From positions 182,231-246,230 of the forward strand of contig NZ_UWYY01000010.1 of NCBI RefSeq assembly GCF_900608595.1: a DNA stretch of 64,000 bases, in the 5' to 3' direction. Under the pieces are notes generated by a model that was given only the letters and a program-made list of their open reading frames with translations, was not told the origin of the DNA and searched no databases. How positions within the stretch are numbered: position 1 is the stretch's first letter; each line of letters starts with the position of its first letter. Origin of the DNA: Promicromonospora panici. Its GTDB lineage: Bacteria; Actinomycetota; Actinomycetes; Actinomycetales; Cellulomonadaceae. Below are positions 38,965 through 47,865 of this stretch, piece after piece. The position numbers and the translations under genes were made by a program.

Positions 38965-41859
38965 ATGGAAAGCGCGCCGTCCGGCACACCGACCAGCCCA
39001 CAGCGACCCGGCCCGCCGCAGGCCGGACCGGAGCCCACAGTCCTCGAGCTGCGGATCCACGGCATCGCGAACGAGCTGCCGTACGGCGCGCTCGACCTGC
39101 CACGCGGTGAGGTGACCCAGTCCGACGGCGACGGCCTGGGCAGCTTCTGGATCCCGACGCCGGCCGCCGAGGCACGGGACAAGGCCCTCCCGCCGGGGCA
39201 CGTCCACGCGATCCGGCCCGACGTGCGCCGCGAGGCCTACTCGTGGGGCGCGATGGCGCGGCTCGGCGGCATCCCGTTCGGCGGTCTGCTGGGCGTGGTG
39301 GGCAAGCTCGCGGTGCGTCTCCTGTGGGCGGCGATGGTCCCGTTCGGCCTGGTGAACGCCGCGTACTGGGCACGCCGGATCCCCGAGCCCGACCCCGGCG
39401 CGCACGGGGCGCCCGGCCGCTCGGGCAGCCTGCGCCCCGAGGCGACCGCCGCGCTGACCCGGGTGTTCGCGCTCGGGCTGACGCTCCTGTTCGTCTCGGC
39501 CGTGGCCACGGTCTCGCTGTCCGTGCTCGGCACCCGCTGCATGGGCCTGGCGACGACGGGGGCCGACTCCGTGGTCCCCGTCTGCGCGCGCCTCCCCACG
39601 ATGCTGTACGGGCTGGCCCGGATGGATGTCGGCGACCGTCTGGCGCTGCTGTCGCTCGCGCCGGTGCTGCTGGTCGCGGTGCTGGTGGCGGTAGCGCACA
39701 GCGGCCAGGTCCGGTTCGAGTCGAAGTTCTCGGTGATGCGCGCCGGAGGCACGGTGCCGCCGTCGGGCCCGCCGCTGTTCCGGGCCGGCTTCTGGACGCA
39801 GCGCTCGGGCTCGGGCCTGCTGTGGGCACACCTCGGCGCGGGGCTCGCGCTGACGGGACAGTTCCTCACCTGGACCCGGTACGCCGACGCCGGCCTGCCG
39901 ATGCCGGGACTGCCCCTCGTGGGCTTAGCGGTGATCCTCGGGGCGTGCGCGTTCGTCGCCCTGCGCACGGACGACGACGGCGTCCAGGCCCGCACCTCCC
40001 GCTGGAAGGGCAGGGCCGGTCTCGGCGTGTTCGCGGCCGGGCTGATCGTCTGGCTCGTGGCCTTCATCGCCTGTGTCGCGGGGCCGCAGCCGAAGGCCCT
40101 GCCCGCCCTGATCGGCCTGGACCTCGTGCCCGCGCTGCTCGGCGTCGGCCTGTTCGGCATCGCGGCGACCGGTCTGGCCTGGCGCACCGCGCGGAGCACC
40201 GAGGCCGTCGCCGCCTGGACCGTCGTACCGGTGGTCGCCACCGCCTGCGTGGCGGTGGTGCTGGTGACCGAGCCGGGCGCACCGCTGCGCTACCTGCTGG
40301 TCGCCGTCGCGGTGCTCGCCGTCCTGAGCCCGGTCGCGGTGGTGCTCGCGGCGATCCTGCTGCGGCGTCGTGCCCACGAGGGCTGGAACGGTGCGGGACC
40401 GGGCGTGTTCCTGCTGGTGGCGGCGGCGTCGGCTGCCGTGTACTCGAGCCTGCTCGTGCTCGGCGTGCAGTGGTTCCTGCGGGAGGGCGAGCATGCGGCG
40501 CCGGAACCCCTCGGGGACGGCCTGGTCGGCATCCCCCGCGGCGTGGCCGACGCCGAGCTCGTGCGGGTGCCGCCCATCTACACCGAGTTCGGGACGGCGT
40601 CCGTGGTGATCGCGCTGACGTTCCTGGCACTGGTGGCCGTGGCGCTGGCCGGGCCCTACGTCATGGACGCGGTCCGCTCCCGGGCGCTGTGGATCCCGCG
40701 CGCGCCGCGCACCTTCGGGCCGCCGTACGGCCCGGCCGTGCCCGCCTGGCGCGCGGTGGCGGACGCCCCGGACCCCGACGGCGGCCCGAACCCCGTGCTG
40801 GAGCGCGTGCTGCGCGGCCGGCAGGTCGCGGCGATGTCGCACCGGGCCGAGCTCGCCGCGGGCGCCCTGGCCGCGGCCGCCTACGCGGCTGCCCTGGTGG
40901 CCCACATCCCGCTGATCGCCCAGCACGACGACACCGGCACCTTCCAGGTGCCCACGTGGCTGTCCGGGCTGGCGGTGCCGGCCCTCGGGGTGCTCGCGAC
41001 GACCCTGGTGGTGAGCGCCATGGCGGCCGGCGCACCCGGCGGCCCGGCGCGCCCGTGGGGCCTGCTGTGGGACCTCCTGTGCTTCCTGCCCCGCAGCGCC
41101 CACCCGTTCGGCCCGCCGAGCTACGCCGAGCGGGCGGTGCCCGAGGTGCGCTCCCGCGTCGACGCCTGGCTCACCGGCGCTGACATCGCCGACGACGCCG
41201 AGCGCGAGCGGGTGGCCCCCGCACGGCGCGTGGTGCTGTCCGCGCACTCGATGGGCGGAGTGCTGGCGGCGGCGGTGATCCTTATCCGGGCGGGCAACCC
41301 GCTGCCCGACACCACGGACGGTCGCGTCGGCCTCCTGACCTACGGCGTGCAGCTGCGCCCGTTCTTCGGACGGTTCTTCCCGGACCTCCTCGGCCCGACG
41401 ACGACCGGCACGCCGCCGTGCACCGGTCCGGCCTGGTCGGCTGACCCGTGGGGCGGCCAGGTGCGGGGTACTGCAGCGACGTCCGCGCGGGAGGCTGGTG
41501 GTTCCGGGCCCGGGGCTGCCCCGACGGCGCCATTGACGCCGGAGCGCCCCGAGCCCGGCTCGGGGGAACAGGTCACGCTGATGTCACTGGTGACCCGCGG
41601 TGCGAAGCCCGCGTGGGTGAACCTGTGGCGGCGCACCGACTTCCTGGGCTTCCCGGTGGTGGGTTACGGCTTGAACGAGATCGATCGCGGTGCGGAGGAG
41701 ATGGACCGTGCGGCCTATCTCTTCGCCGTGGCGGCCCACGCGGGGTACCAGTCGTCGTGGGCGTACCACGCGGCGCTGGACGAGGTGGTCGCTCGGCTGA
41801 CGCCGGCTGGGCCGTCGGGTGCCCAGCCGGCGGTCACGCGGCGAGGGGAGCCGGGCTGA
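38965..41859 (+). CDS. large multi-pass membrane protein with alpha/beta-hydrolase signatures
   Basis: The 964-residue protein begins with a cytoplasmic strand LELRIHGI (His32-Gly33, oxyanion-type HG box). Ten or more membrane helices follow (about 90-640). A C-terminal cytoplasmic part carries VVLSAHSMGG with Ser762 in the lipase elbow pattern and a later conserved tail (ETDFLGF-like RRTDFLGFPV, NEIDRGAEEMDRAAY). The HG box and the nucleophile elbow belong to one alpha/beta-hydrolase fold split by a membrane insert of about 700 residues. The family is uncharacterised as far as I know. TACTTT lies 8 bases before the ATG. The last 26 bp overlap the convergent sigma factor gene. Confidence 0.75.
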   Translation: MESAPSGTPTSPQRPGPPQAGPEPTVLELRIHGIANELPYGALDLPRGEVTQSDGDGLGSFWIPTPAAEARDKALPPGHVHAIRPDVRREAYSWGAMARLGGIPFGGLLGVVGKLAVRLLWAAMVPFGLVNAAYWARRIPEPDPGAHGAPGRSGSLRPEATAALTRVFALGLTLLFVSAVATVSLSVLGTRCMGLATTGADSVVPVCARLPTMLYGLARMDVGDRLALLSLAPVLLVAVLVAVAHSGQVRFESKFSVMRAGGTVPPSGPPLFRAGFWTQRSGSGLLWAHLGAGLALTGQFLTWTRYADAGLPMPGLPLVGLAVILGACAFVALRTDDDGVQARTSRWKGRAGLGVFAAGLIVWLVAFIACVAGPQPKALPALIGLDLVPALLGVGLFGIAATGLAWRTARSTEAVAAWTVVPVVATACVAVVLVTEPGAPLRYLLVAVAVLAVLSPVAVVLAAILLRRRAHEGWNGAGPGVFLLVAAASAAVYSSLLVLGVQWFLREGEHAAPEPLGDGLVGIPRGVADAELVRVPPIYTEFGTASVVIALTFLALVAVALAGPYVMDAVRSRALWIPRAPRTFGPPYGPAVPAWRAVADAPDPDGGPNPVLERVLRGRQVAAMSHRAELAAGALAAAAYAAALVAHIPLIAQHDDTGTFQVPTWLSGLAVPALGVLATTLVVSAMAAGAPGGPARPWGLLWDLLCFLPRSAHPFGPPSYAERAVPEVRSRVDAWLTGADIADDAERERVAPARRVVLSAHSMGGVLAAAVILIRAGNPLPDTTDGRVGLLTYGVQLRPFFGRFFPDLLGPTTTGTPPCTGPAWSADPWGGQVRGTAATSAREAGGSGPGAAPTAPLTPERPEPGSGEQVTLMSLVTRGAKPAWVNLWRRTDFLGFPVVGYGLNEIDRGAEEMDRAAYLFAVAAHAGYQSSWAYHAALDEVVARLTPAGPSGAQPAVTRRGEPG

Positions 41860-42553
41860 CGACGTCGCGCAGCCGGGCCAGCGCGCTCTCGAGGATCTGA
41901 GCCACTCGCTCCTTGGTCACGCCGAGGCGGCGGCCGATCTCGTCGAGGGTGCGCGTGGTGCCGTCCAGGAGCCCGAAGCGCATCTCCAGGACGCGGGCCT
42001 CCACGGCGTCGAGGTGCCGCAGGGCCTGCCGGACGCGGCGGCGCAGCATGGTCTGCTCGGGGGTGGGGCCGTTCTGGCCCGCCTGCTCGGCGTGCTCGGC
42101 GGCGGCGACCGCGCGGACGATGGAGCGGCGCACCCAGCGGTGGGCGTAGGCCGCGAACGTGCCGTGCGCGGGGTCGTACGAGTCGGCGGCGCGTACCAGG
42201 CCGACGTTGCCCTCCTGCACGAGGTCCATGAACGGCAGCCGGCCGGAGTAGGAGCTCGCGACCGCCGGTACGAGGCGGAGGTGGGCGAGGACAAGACGCT
42301 CCTTTGCGTATTGCCCGTCCTTGACCCGCGCTTCGAGCTGTACGCGGAAGCTGGGAGAGACCGCGGTGGAGTCGAGGGTGCGTGCGGCGTCCGCGCCGGC
42401 GACCGCCCGCTCGAGGAGAGACTCGAGCTGCGCCTCGTCCAGCGACGGGGTGCGCTCGATCATTGCCGCGTAGGACTGGGGCAACGCCGGATGCGGGGCG
42501 GGTTCCTTGCTGCGTCGCGCGCGGGCCGACCGGGGATTTCGGGTAGTTCTCAT
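41834..42553 (-). CDS. sigma-70 family RNA polymerase sigma factor without region 3
   Basis: The 239-residue protein contains region 2 (LAHLRLVPAVASSYSGRLPFMDLVQEGNVGLVRAADSYDP, followed by FAAYAHRWVRRSIVRAVA) and region 4 (LRHLDAVEARVLEMRFGLL, TLDEIGRRLGVTKERVAQILESALARLR). These are group 1/2-like sequences, but the linker between them is short, so region 3 is lost. An N-terminal helical extension replaces region 1. The ATG at 42553 has GAGGAG 7 bases upstream. No anti-sigma gene is adjacent. Its target promoters are unknown. Confidence 0.9.
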   Translation of the reverse strand: MRTTRNPRSARARRSKEPAPHPALPQSYAAMIERTPSLDEAQLESLLERAVAGADAARTLDSTAVSPSFRVQLEARVKDGQYAKERLVLAHLRLVPAVASSYSGRLPFMDLVQEGNVGLVRAADSYDPAHGTFAAYAHRWVRRSIVRAVAAAEHAEQAGQNGPTPEQTMLRRRVRQALRHLDAVEARVLEMRFGLLDGTTRTLDEIGRRLGVTKERVAQILESALARLRDVVSPAPLAA

Positions 42554-42775
42554 CACAACTCTCCTCACGAGCGGGACGAACTTTCCTTGCCCCGGAGAAT
42601 ATGGAGTCTTGGTGCCCTGAGGGAAGGGGGAGGGATTTCGCTCTCAGAGATAACGGGACGATAACGGCGTCCCAGTGCGGCTCGGCGCGGAACCCGGGTT
42701 CCAGACGCCGGCAGCCACCTGCGATGTCGCGCCGACCACATGACAGATCGGGCTCGTCCCCGGGAGACTCGTGCC

Positions 42776-43858
42776 ATGGCTCCGCGCGCCTTCCCCTGGG
42801 TGTTGCACGTCGACCTCGACCAGTTCCTGGTCGCGGTCGAGCTGCTGCGGCGCCCGGAGCTCGCCGGAAAGCCGGTGATCGTGGGCGGTCGCGGCGACCC
42901 GAGCGAGCGGACGGTGGTCTCGACCGCGTCGTACGAGGCGCGGGAGTTCGGCGTCGGGTCGGGCATGCCACTGCGCATCGCGGCCCGCAAGGTCCCGGAC
43001 GCGATCATCCTGCCCGTCGACCACGAGGCCTACCTCGAGGCCTCCGGCCACGTGATGGACACCCTCCGCGGGCTCGGCATGGTCGTGGAGGTGCTCGGCT
43101 GGGACGAGGCGTTCCTGGGCTGCGACGCCGACGACCCGGAGGCGGTCGCCCGTCGCGTGCAGGAGACGGTGCACGCCGCCACGGAGCTGCACTGCTCGGT
43201 CGGCATCGGCGACAACAAGATCCGCGCGAAGATCGCCACCGGGTTCGGCAAGCCCGCCGGCGTCTACCGCCTCACCGAGGAGAACTGGTTCGCGGTGATG
43301 GGGGAGCGGCCCACGATCGACCTCTGGGGTGTCGGCGCCAAGGTGTCCAAACGCCTCGCCGCGCATGGCATCAGCACCGTCGCGGACCTCGCAGCGGCCG
43401 ACGGCGACGTGCTGGTCGGCGAGTTCGGGCCACGCATGGGCGCCTGGTACGGCGACCTGGGCCGCGGCAGCGGCTCCGCCGTCGTCGACGACGCGCCCTG
43501 GGTGGCGCGCGGGCACAGCCGCGAGACCACCTACCAGCAGAACCTCACCACGCCCGACCAGGTGGAGGCGGCGCTGCGGGACCTGGTCACGCAGGTGCAC
43601 GCTGACACCGAGGCGGAGGACCGGCCGGTCTTCCGGATGGGCCTCAAGGTGCGCTACGCGCCCTTCTTCACCCAGAGCTACTCGAAGAAGCTCCCGGCGC
43701 CGACGCGGTCGCTCGACGAGCTGACCAGCGCCGTCCTCGCCCTCGCGGCGGGCATGGAGTCGGGCCGAGAGGTGCGCCTGCTCGGCGTACGCGCCGAGAT
43801 GGTCATGCCCGACGGCGGTGACCCCGTCGAGCGCACGCCCGTCCGGGGGCGGATCTGA
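42776..43858 (+). CDS. dinB: DNA polymerase IV (Y family)
   Basis: Translesion polymerase. The 360-residue protein has the palm motif VLHVDLDQF (first metal Asp), YEAREFGVGSGMPLRIA, the second acidic motif GWDEAF and CSVGIGDNKIRAKIATGFGKP. The C-terminal little-finger domain is slightly short. GWDEAF instead of SxDEAF is seen in the actinobacterial branch represented by mycobacterial DinB2-like proteins. ATG 42776 is preferred to 42740 because GGGAG lies 9 bases upstream. Confidence 0.9.
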   Translation: MAPRAFPWVLHVDLDQFLVAVELLRRPELAGKPVIVGGRGDPSERTVVSTASYEAREFGVGSGMPLRIAARKVPDAIILPVDHEAYLEASGHVMDTLRGLGMVVEVLGWDEAFLGCDADDPEAVARRVQETVHAATELHCSVGIGDNKIRAKIATGFGKPAGVYRLTEENWFAVMGERPTIDLWGVGAKVSKRLAAHGISTVADLAAADGDVLVGEFGPRMGAWYGDLGRGSGSAVVDDAPWVARGHSRETTYQQNLTTPDQVEAALRDLVTQVHADTEAEDRPVFRMGLKVRYAPFFTQSYSKKLPAPTRSLDELTSAVLALAAGMESGREVRLLGVRAEMVMPDGGDPVERTPVRGRI

Positions 43859-43925
43859 CGGGCGGATCCGACAAGCCCGGCAGCGGCTCACCGGACCGGT
43901 CAGACAGGTCAGGGAGAATGTCGGG

Positions 43926-44768
43926 GTGACCACCCTCGACGTCGTCCGCGTGGACGACCCCGCCGACGAGCGCCTTGCCGACTACAACAGCCTCACGGAC
44001 GTCGTGCTGCGCTCCAAGCACGAGCCGGCCAAAGGTCTCTACATCGCCGAGAGCTCGACGGTGATCCGGCGGGCGCTCGCCGCGGGGCACCGGCCGCGGT
44101 CGTTCCTCATGGCACCCAAGTGGCTGGACTCGATGACCGACCTGATCGCCGAGACCGGTGCGCCCGTCTACGTCGCCGAGGAGCCGCTGCTCAAGGAGAT
44201 CACCGGCTTCAACCTGCACCGCGGCGCCATGGCGGCGATGCACCGGCCGCCGCTGCCCGGCGTGCACGAGCTGCTCACCGGCGCTCGCGGGGGAGCGGGG
44301 GCCCGCCGGGTCGTCATCTTCGAGGACATCGTCGACCACACGAACGTCGGTGCTGGGATGCGTGCGTGCGCGGCCCTCGGGGTGGATGCCGTGCTGTTCA
44401 CCCCGAGCTGCGCGGATCCGCTGTATCGACGGGCTGTCAGGGTCTCGATGGGGACCGTCTTCCAGATCCCGTGGACGCGGATCGACCCCTGGCCGGCCGG
44501 TATCCAGACCTTGCACGAGCACGGCTTCAAGGTCGCAGCGCTCGCGCTGGAGGATGACTCGATCACGCTGGACGAGCTGGTGGACGACCCGCCGGAGAAG
44601 CTCGCGCTGGTTCTCGGGACGGAGGGCGATGGTCTGAAGCCCCGCACGATCGCGGAGTGCGACATGACTGTCCGGATTCCGATGTCCGGTGGAGTGGACT
44701 CGCTCAACGTGGCATCGGCCGTGGCGGTCGCTGCGTGGGCCACGCGGGTGCCGGCCAGCGACAGCTGA
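43926..44768 (+). CDS. SpoU/TrmH-family RNA 2'-O-methyltransferase (possibly recombinant 3' half)
   Basis: The 280-residue protein has an N-terminal substrate-binding domain (about 15-115) and a SPOUT domain. Motif 1 is DHTNVGAGMRACAALGVDAV (about 137), motif 2 VLGTEGDGL and motif 3 VRIPMSGGVDSLNVASA, forming the SAM-binding knot. Motif 1 normally reads NVGAIFRTAAA; GAGMRACA is unusual. From residue about 182 onward (44469) a second partial copy of the same gene part exists at 49042-49326, beginning at the same 17 bp. The C-terminal third may therefore derive from a different source. Target RNA not known. Start GTG 43926 has GAGAAT 6 bases upstream. Confidence 0.88.
   Translation: MTTLDVVRVDDPADERLADYNSLTDVVLRSKHEPAKGLYIAESSTVIRRALAAGHRPRSFLMAPKWLDSMTDLIAETGAPVYVAEEPLLKEITGFNLHRGAMAAMHRPPLPGVHELLTGARGGAGARRVVIFEDIVDHTNVGAGMRACAALGVDAVLFTPSCADPLYRRAVRVSMGTVFQIPWTRIDPWPAGIQTLHEHGFKVAALALEDDSITLDELVDDPPEKLALVLGTEGDGLKPRTIAECDMTVRIPMSGGVDSLNVASAVAVAAWATRVPASDS
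44469..44485 (+). repeat. 17-bp direct repeat, left copy
   Basis: CCGTGGACGCGGATCGA is identical to 49042-49058. It marks the point in the methyltransferase gene from which a second partial copy exists, 4.57 kb away. This makes it a candidate recombination or attachment core. Confidence 0.7.
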
Positions 44769-44915
44769 ACGGCGACGTTCTACGTGGCGGGGGGCGACCT
44801 CCTGGTGCCCCAGATCGTACGGACCGACTTCGTCCCGCCCGACCCCGCCGACACCACGATCTTGGACGCCGCCGCCCTCATGCTCAGCCGCTGTCGCACC
44901 GGTCCTGAACCCGCG

Positions 44916-45263
44916 CTACGGCAGGTGGTCGGCGACGAGTTCGTAGGACCCGTGCACCAGGTCCTCGACGAGGCGCTTGGTGATCCCACGCCCGGGTCCG
45001 ACGGAGACCCAGTGCCGCTTGTCGAAGTATCGGCCCACGGTGATCGTCTCGTGGCCGTGACGCAGCGCTTCGCCGTGGTCGGGGTCTACTTTCACCGTGA
45101 TGATCTGCGCGTCGGGATCGTCGTCGGTGACGACGAGGAAGACCTTGTCGCCGACTTTCCAGACGTCCAGGTGTGGCGTGAACGGGCGCCCGTGGCTGAC
45201 GCCGGCAAGCGAGCCGGCGGTGTCGCGCGCCGTCTGCTGGAGCTGCTCTCCTGACAGGCTCAT
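44916..45263 (-). CDS. MmcQ/YjbR-family protein, copy 2
   Basis: The 115-residue protein has the MmcQ/YjbR pattern: HGRPFTPHLDVWKVGDKVFLVV, ITVKVDP and RHWVSVGPG with LVEDLVHGSYELV at the end. It has a double-wing CyaY-like fold in known structures; DNA binding was proposed but a function is not established. Its ATG overlaps the stop of the upstream paralogue (ATGA). Both lie in the segment between the two methyltransferase copies. Confidence 0.88.
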   Translation of the reverse strand: MSLSGEQLQQTARDTAGSLAGVSHGRPFTPHLDVWKVGDKVFLVVTDDDPDAQIITVKVDPDHGEALRHGHETITVGRYFDKRHWVSVGPGRGITKRLVEDLVHGSYELVADHLP

Positions 45264-45646
45264 TGGTCTCCCCTTCCGAAGATGGCGGGGTCGACGGGCC
45301 GTCTCGCCCGGGGGAGCTTCTCCACGACGAGCAGGTAGGACTCGGTGACGAGGTCTTCCACGAGGTCTTTCTGCATGGAACCGCCGGGGTGCAGCGTGAT
45401 CCAGTGCTTCTTGTTCATGTGGTAGCCCGGCGTGATGTCGTCGTGAGCCTCGCGGAGTGCCCTCGCGTCCTGCGGGTCGGCCTTGAGGATCACGACCGGT
45501 TCGCCGGTCACCTCGGTCATCAGCATGAAGACCCTGTCCCGGACCTTGTAGACTTCCCAGTCCGGTCCGAACGGGTGCTCCAACCCGGAGCCCGGCAGCT
45601 CATCGGCACGCTCACGCGCGTACTTCTGCACGGTCTCGTCCTGCAT
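45260..45646 (-). CDS. MmcQ/YjbR-family protein, copy 1
   Basis: The 128-residue protein is a paralogue of the next gene (EHPFGPDWEVYKVRDRVFMLM, VILKADP, KHWITLHPG, LVEDLVTESYLLVVEKLP). It is the first gene of a two-gene operon divergent from a TetR gene. A perfect palindrome in the shared promoter region suggests that the TetR protein controls it. Two tandem members in one operon are common in actinobacteria, perhaps forming heterodimers, which is inference. Confidence 0.88.
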   Translation of the reverse strand: MQDETVQKYARERADELPGSGLEHPFGPDWEVYKVRDRVFMLMTEVTGEPVVILKADPQDARALREAHDDITPGYHMNKKHWITLHPGGSMQKDLVEDLVTESYLLVVEKLPRARRPVDPAIFGRGDQ

Positions 45647-45675
45647 CGGTTCTCCTCGGGTTCGCGTTCATCCGG

Positions 45676-45701
45676 CAAGTGCGTACCATGGTACGCACTT
45701 G
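45676..45701. promoter_or_regulatory. perfect 26-bp TetR operator palindrome
   Basis: Arms CAAGTGCGTACCA/TGGTACGCACTTG are exactly self-complementary over 26 bp. The palindrome lies between the divergent mmcQ-type operon (29 bp away) and the tetR gene (17 bp before its GTG). Confidence 0.8.
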
Positions 45702-45718
45702 GACCGTGAGGAGGACGG

Positions 45719-46273
45719 GTGCGCAAGGGAAAGCCGAACGATCCGCTACGGAGGGAACGCATCCTGAGTGCGGCGCTGGAGGTCATCGGGACGCAGGGTG
45801 TGCACGCGACCTCCTATCGCGGTGTCGCGGCACGAGCGGGTGTGCCGCTCGGCTCGATGACGTACTACTTCCCGGACCTCGAGACCCTGATCGTGAGTGC
45901 GTTCGAGACGCTCGGGGATGAGCTGGAACCGAGGTACACGGCCCCGCTGCGCGCCGCGCGTGACACCGCCGAAGCGGTCGAGGTGCTGGTGGCCGCCACC
46001 TGCGGTGCGACCAGCCCGAGCCGCGAGGACATCAGGCTGTACACGGAGATCTACCACTACGGGGCTCGCAGCCCTCGGGTCGCCGGGCTCCTGCGGGACT
46101 TCCAGGAGGCGGCACTCGTCGTCCTGCGCGAGCAGTTTCCGGACGGCGCGGCCCGGGCCGTCGACGCGCTCATGTGGGGCTGGTGGACCTACCGCTCCTT
46201 CCATGACACACCCCTGGACGAGGACGTGGTCCGCCGTGCGTACCGGTCCATCGTCGACGAGTTCGCCAGCTGA
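45719..46273 (+). CDS. TetR-family regulator
   Basis: The 184-residue protein has an N-terminal HTH (RRERILSAALEVIGTQGVHATSYRGVAARAGVPLGSMTYYFPDLETLI) of the AcrR/TetR type and a helical ligand domain. GTG 45719 has GAGGA upstream. It probably binds the perfect palindrome just upstream, repressing itself and the divergent MmcQ/YjbR pair. It may also control the carboxylesterase and dehydrogenase genes downstream, which lie on the same strand after 119 bp. Confidence 0.9.
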   Translation: MRKGKPNDPLRRERILSAALEVIGTQGVHATSYRGVAARAGVPLGSMTYYFPDLETLIVSAFETLGDELEPRYTAPLRAARDTAEAVEVLVAATCGATSPSREDIRLYTEIYHYGARSPRVAGLLRDFQEAALVVLREQFPDGAARAVDALMWGWWTYRSFHDTPLDEDVVRRAYRSIVDEFAS

Positions 46274-46392
46274 CGACCCCCACCGCCGCCGGGTGACCTG
46301 TCGATCTCAACCCCGACGTGAGCCCCTCACGCCGCGCCCGCGGCCACCACGACACAGCACACAAGACGCGGACAGCGTCGGAAGGACACACC

Positions 46393-47829
46393 ATGACTGC
46401 GACAGCTCCCGCCGCCCCGACGACACCTGGCGTGCGGTCCTGGTGGGGTATCCCGTACGCCACCGCCGAGCGATACCGTCGCCCGGTCGTCTTGGAGTTC
46501 GATCCGGACCGGCCCTACGACCGCAAGGGTGTCGCCGCCGTGCAGCCCGACAGCGGTGACTGGCTCGAAGCAGACAGCGGGACGGGCGAGGACTGCCTGA
46601 ACCTGAACGTGTGGGCTCCGGAGCAACCGCACGGGAGCGCGCTGCCGGTCGCCGTGTACATCCACGGCGGCGGGTTCGAGGTCGGTGCGAACACGCAGCT
46701 CACCTCGAACGCCGCGGGCCTCGCCGCATCGGGGCGCGTAGTAGGAGTATCGATCAACTACCGGCTCGGAGCGCTCGGGGCGGTATCGATCTCGCAGTAC
46801 GGCGGACGGCTCGCCGAGGCAAGCAACCTCTGCCTGCAGGACGTCATCGCAGCCCTGACCTGGATCCAGCGCAACATCGCCCGCTTCGGCGGCGACCCCG
46901 ACAACGTCACCGTCTACGGCCACAGCGGTGGCGCCTACTCCACGTTCGGGCTGCTCGGTGCGCCTTCTGCGGACGGCCTGTACCGGCGCCTGGCCGGGTT
47001 CTCCGCCGGGCCTACTCGTCTCCAGCCGGCGTGGTGGGCCGAAGAGCTCGCGCACCGGTTCGTCACCGAGCTCGGCGTCGCGGACGACCCTGAGAAGCTG
47101 ATCGACCTCGACACAGCGTCTCTGGTGGCCGCACTGCACAAGGTCACACCGACCGACCTCGGCGCCCGCGGCGGAATGGACAGCACCAGCCTCGGCGTCG
47201 TCCTGGACACCGACCAGCCCGGCGCAGTCCTGCGGGCTCACCCCATGGACGTCCTCGCCTCGGGCACGCACCGTGAGGTCGATGTGCTGCTGAGCATGGC
47301 CAGCGACGACATGGGCTGGTGGGTGGCGAACGACCTCGACCGGTTCGACCCGGGCACCCTCGACGCGCTCGTCGACCAGCTCGCCAGGTGGCGCATTCCC
47401 CGCTCCCGCGCGAAGCAGATCGTCAGCGCCTACCACCAGGAGGGGCGCACGCCCGCCGAGGTGCGGGCCGCGCTCCTGACGGACTACATCTTCGGGCTCC
47501 CCGCGGCCCGCGGCGCCCTGACGCATGCCGCCGCCGGCGGCAACGCCCATCTCCTCCTGGTCGGTCCCGCCGAGGGGGCTCCCGCGGTGCACGGCAGCGA
47601 GATGTACGCGCTGGTCGGCCAGGAACGGCCCGGCCGCAGCCCCGAGCAAGCCCACCGCGACACCCGTATACGCGACATCGTGCTCGACTTCGTGACCGGC
47701 GAGCAGAGCTCTCTGTGGCCCGCCGTCACCGACCGCCCCACCGCGGAGAGCGTCGGAAACCCGCCCTTCGATGCCACCGCCCACTACCAGGAGGCCCTCG
47801 ACCTGTGGGAGGGCATCGACCGCCCCTGA
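46393..47829 (+). CDS. type-B carboxylesterase
   Basis: The 478-residue protein has no signal peptide. It has the oxyanion motif YIHGGGF (about 89-95), EDCLNLNVWAP (carboxylesterase B signature 2) and the nucleophile elbow VYGHSGG with Ser178. Most members have GESAG here; GHSGG is less common but the geometry is kept. FGGDPDNVTVYG just before the elbow is the typical family sequence. Substrate unknown. The ATG follows GAAGGACACACC. A decayed zinc-type dehydrogenase gene follows at 36 bp, so they were one operon. Confidence 0.9.
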   Translation: MTATAPAAPTTPGVRSWWGIPYATAERYRRPVVLEFDPDRPYDRKGVAAVQPDSGDWLEADSGTGEDCLNLNVWAPEQPHGSALPVAVYIHGGGFEVGANTQLTSNAAGLAASGRVVGVSINYRLGALGAVSISQYGGRLAEASNLCLQDVIAALTWIQRNIARFGGDPDNVTVYGHSGGAYSTFGLLGAPSADGLYRRLAGFSAGPTRLQPAWWAEELAHRFVTELGVADDPEKLIDLDTASLVAALHKVTPTDLGARGGMDSTSLGVVLDTDQPGAVLRAHPMDVLASGTHREVDVLLSMASDDMGWWVANDLDRFDPGTLDALVDQLARWRIPRSRAKQIVSAYHQEGRTPAEVRAALLTDYIFGLPAARGALTHAAAGGNAHLLLVGPAEGAPAVHGSEMYALVGQERPGRSPEQAHRDTRIRDIVLDFVTGEQSSLWPAVTDRPTAESVGNPPFDATAHYQEALDLWEGIDRP

Positions 47830-47865
47830 CGGGCGTCGAGCAACCGCAACGGCAAGGAGCTCGCA

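Noticed and set aside
44784..45254. Plus-strand frame starting MAGGDLLVPQIVRTDF
   Set aside because: The first 40 residues look protein-like, but the rest is the complement of the MmcQ/YjbR gene; no family was recognised.
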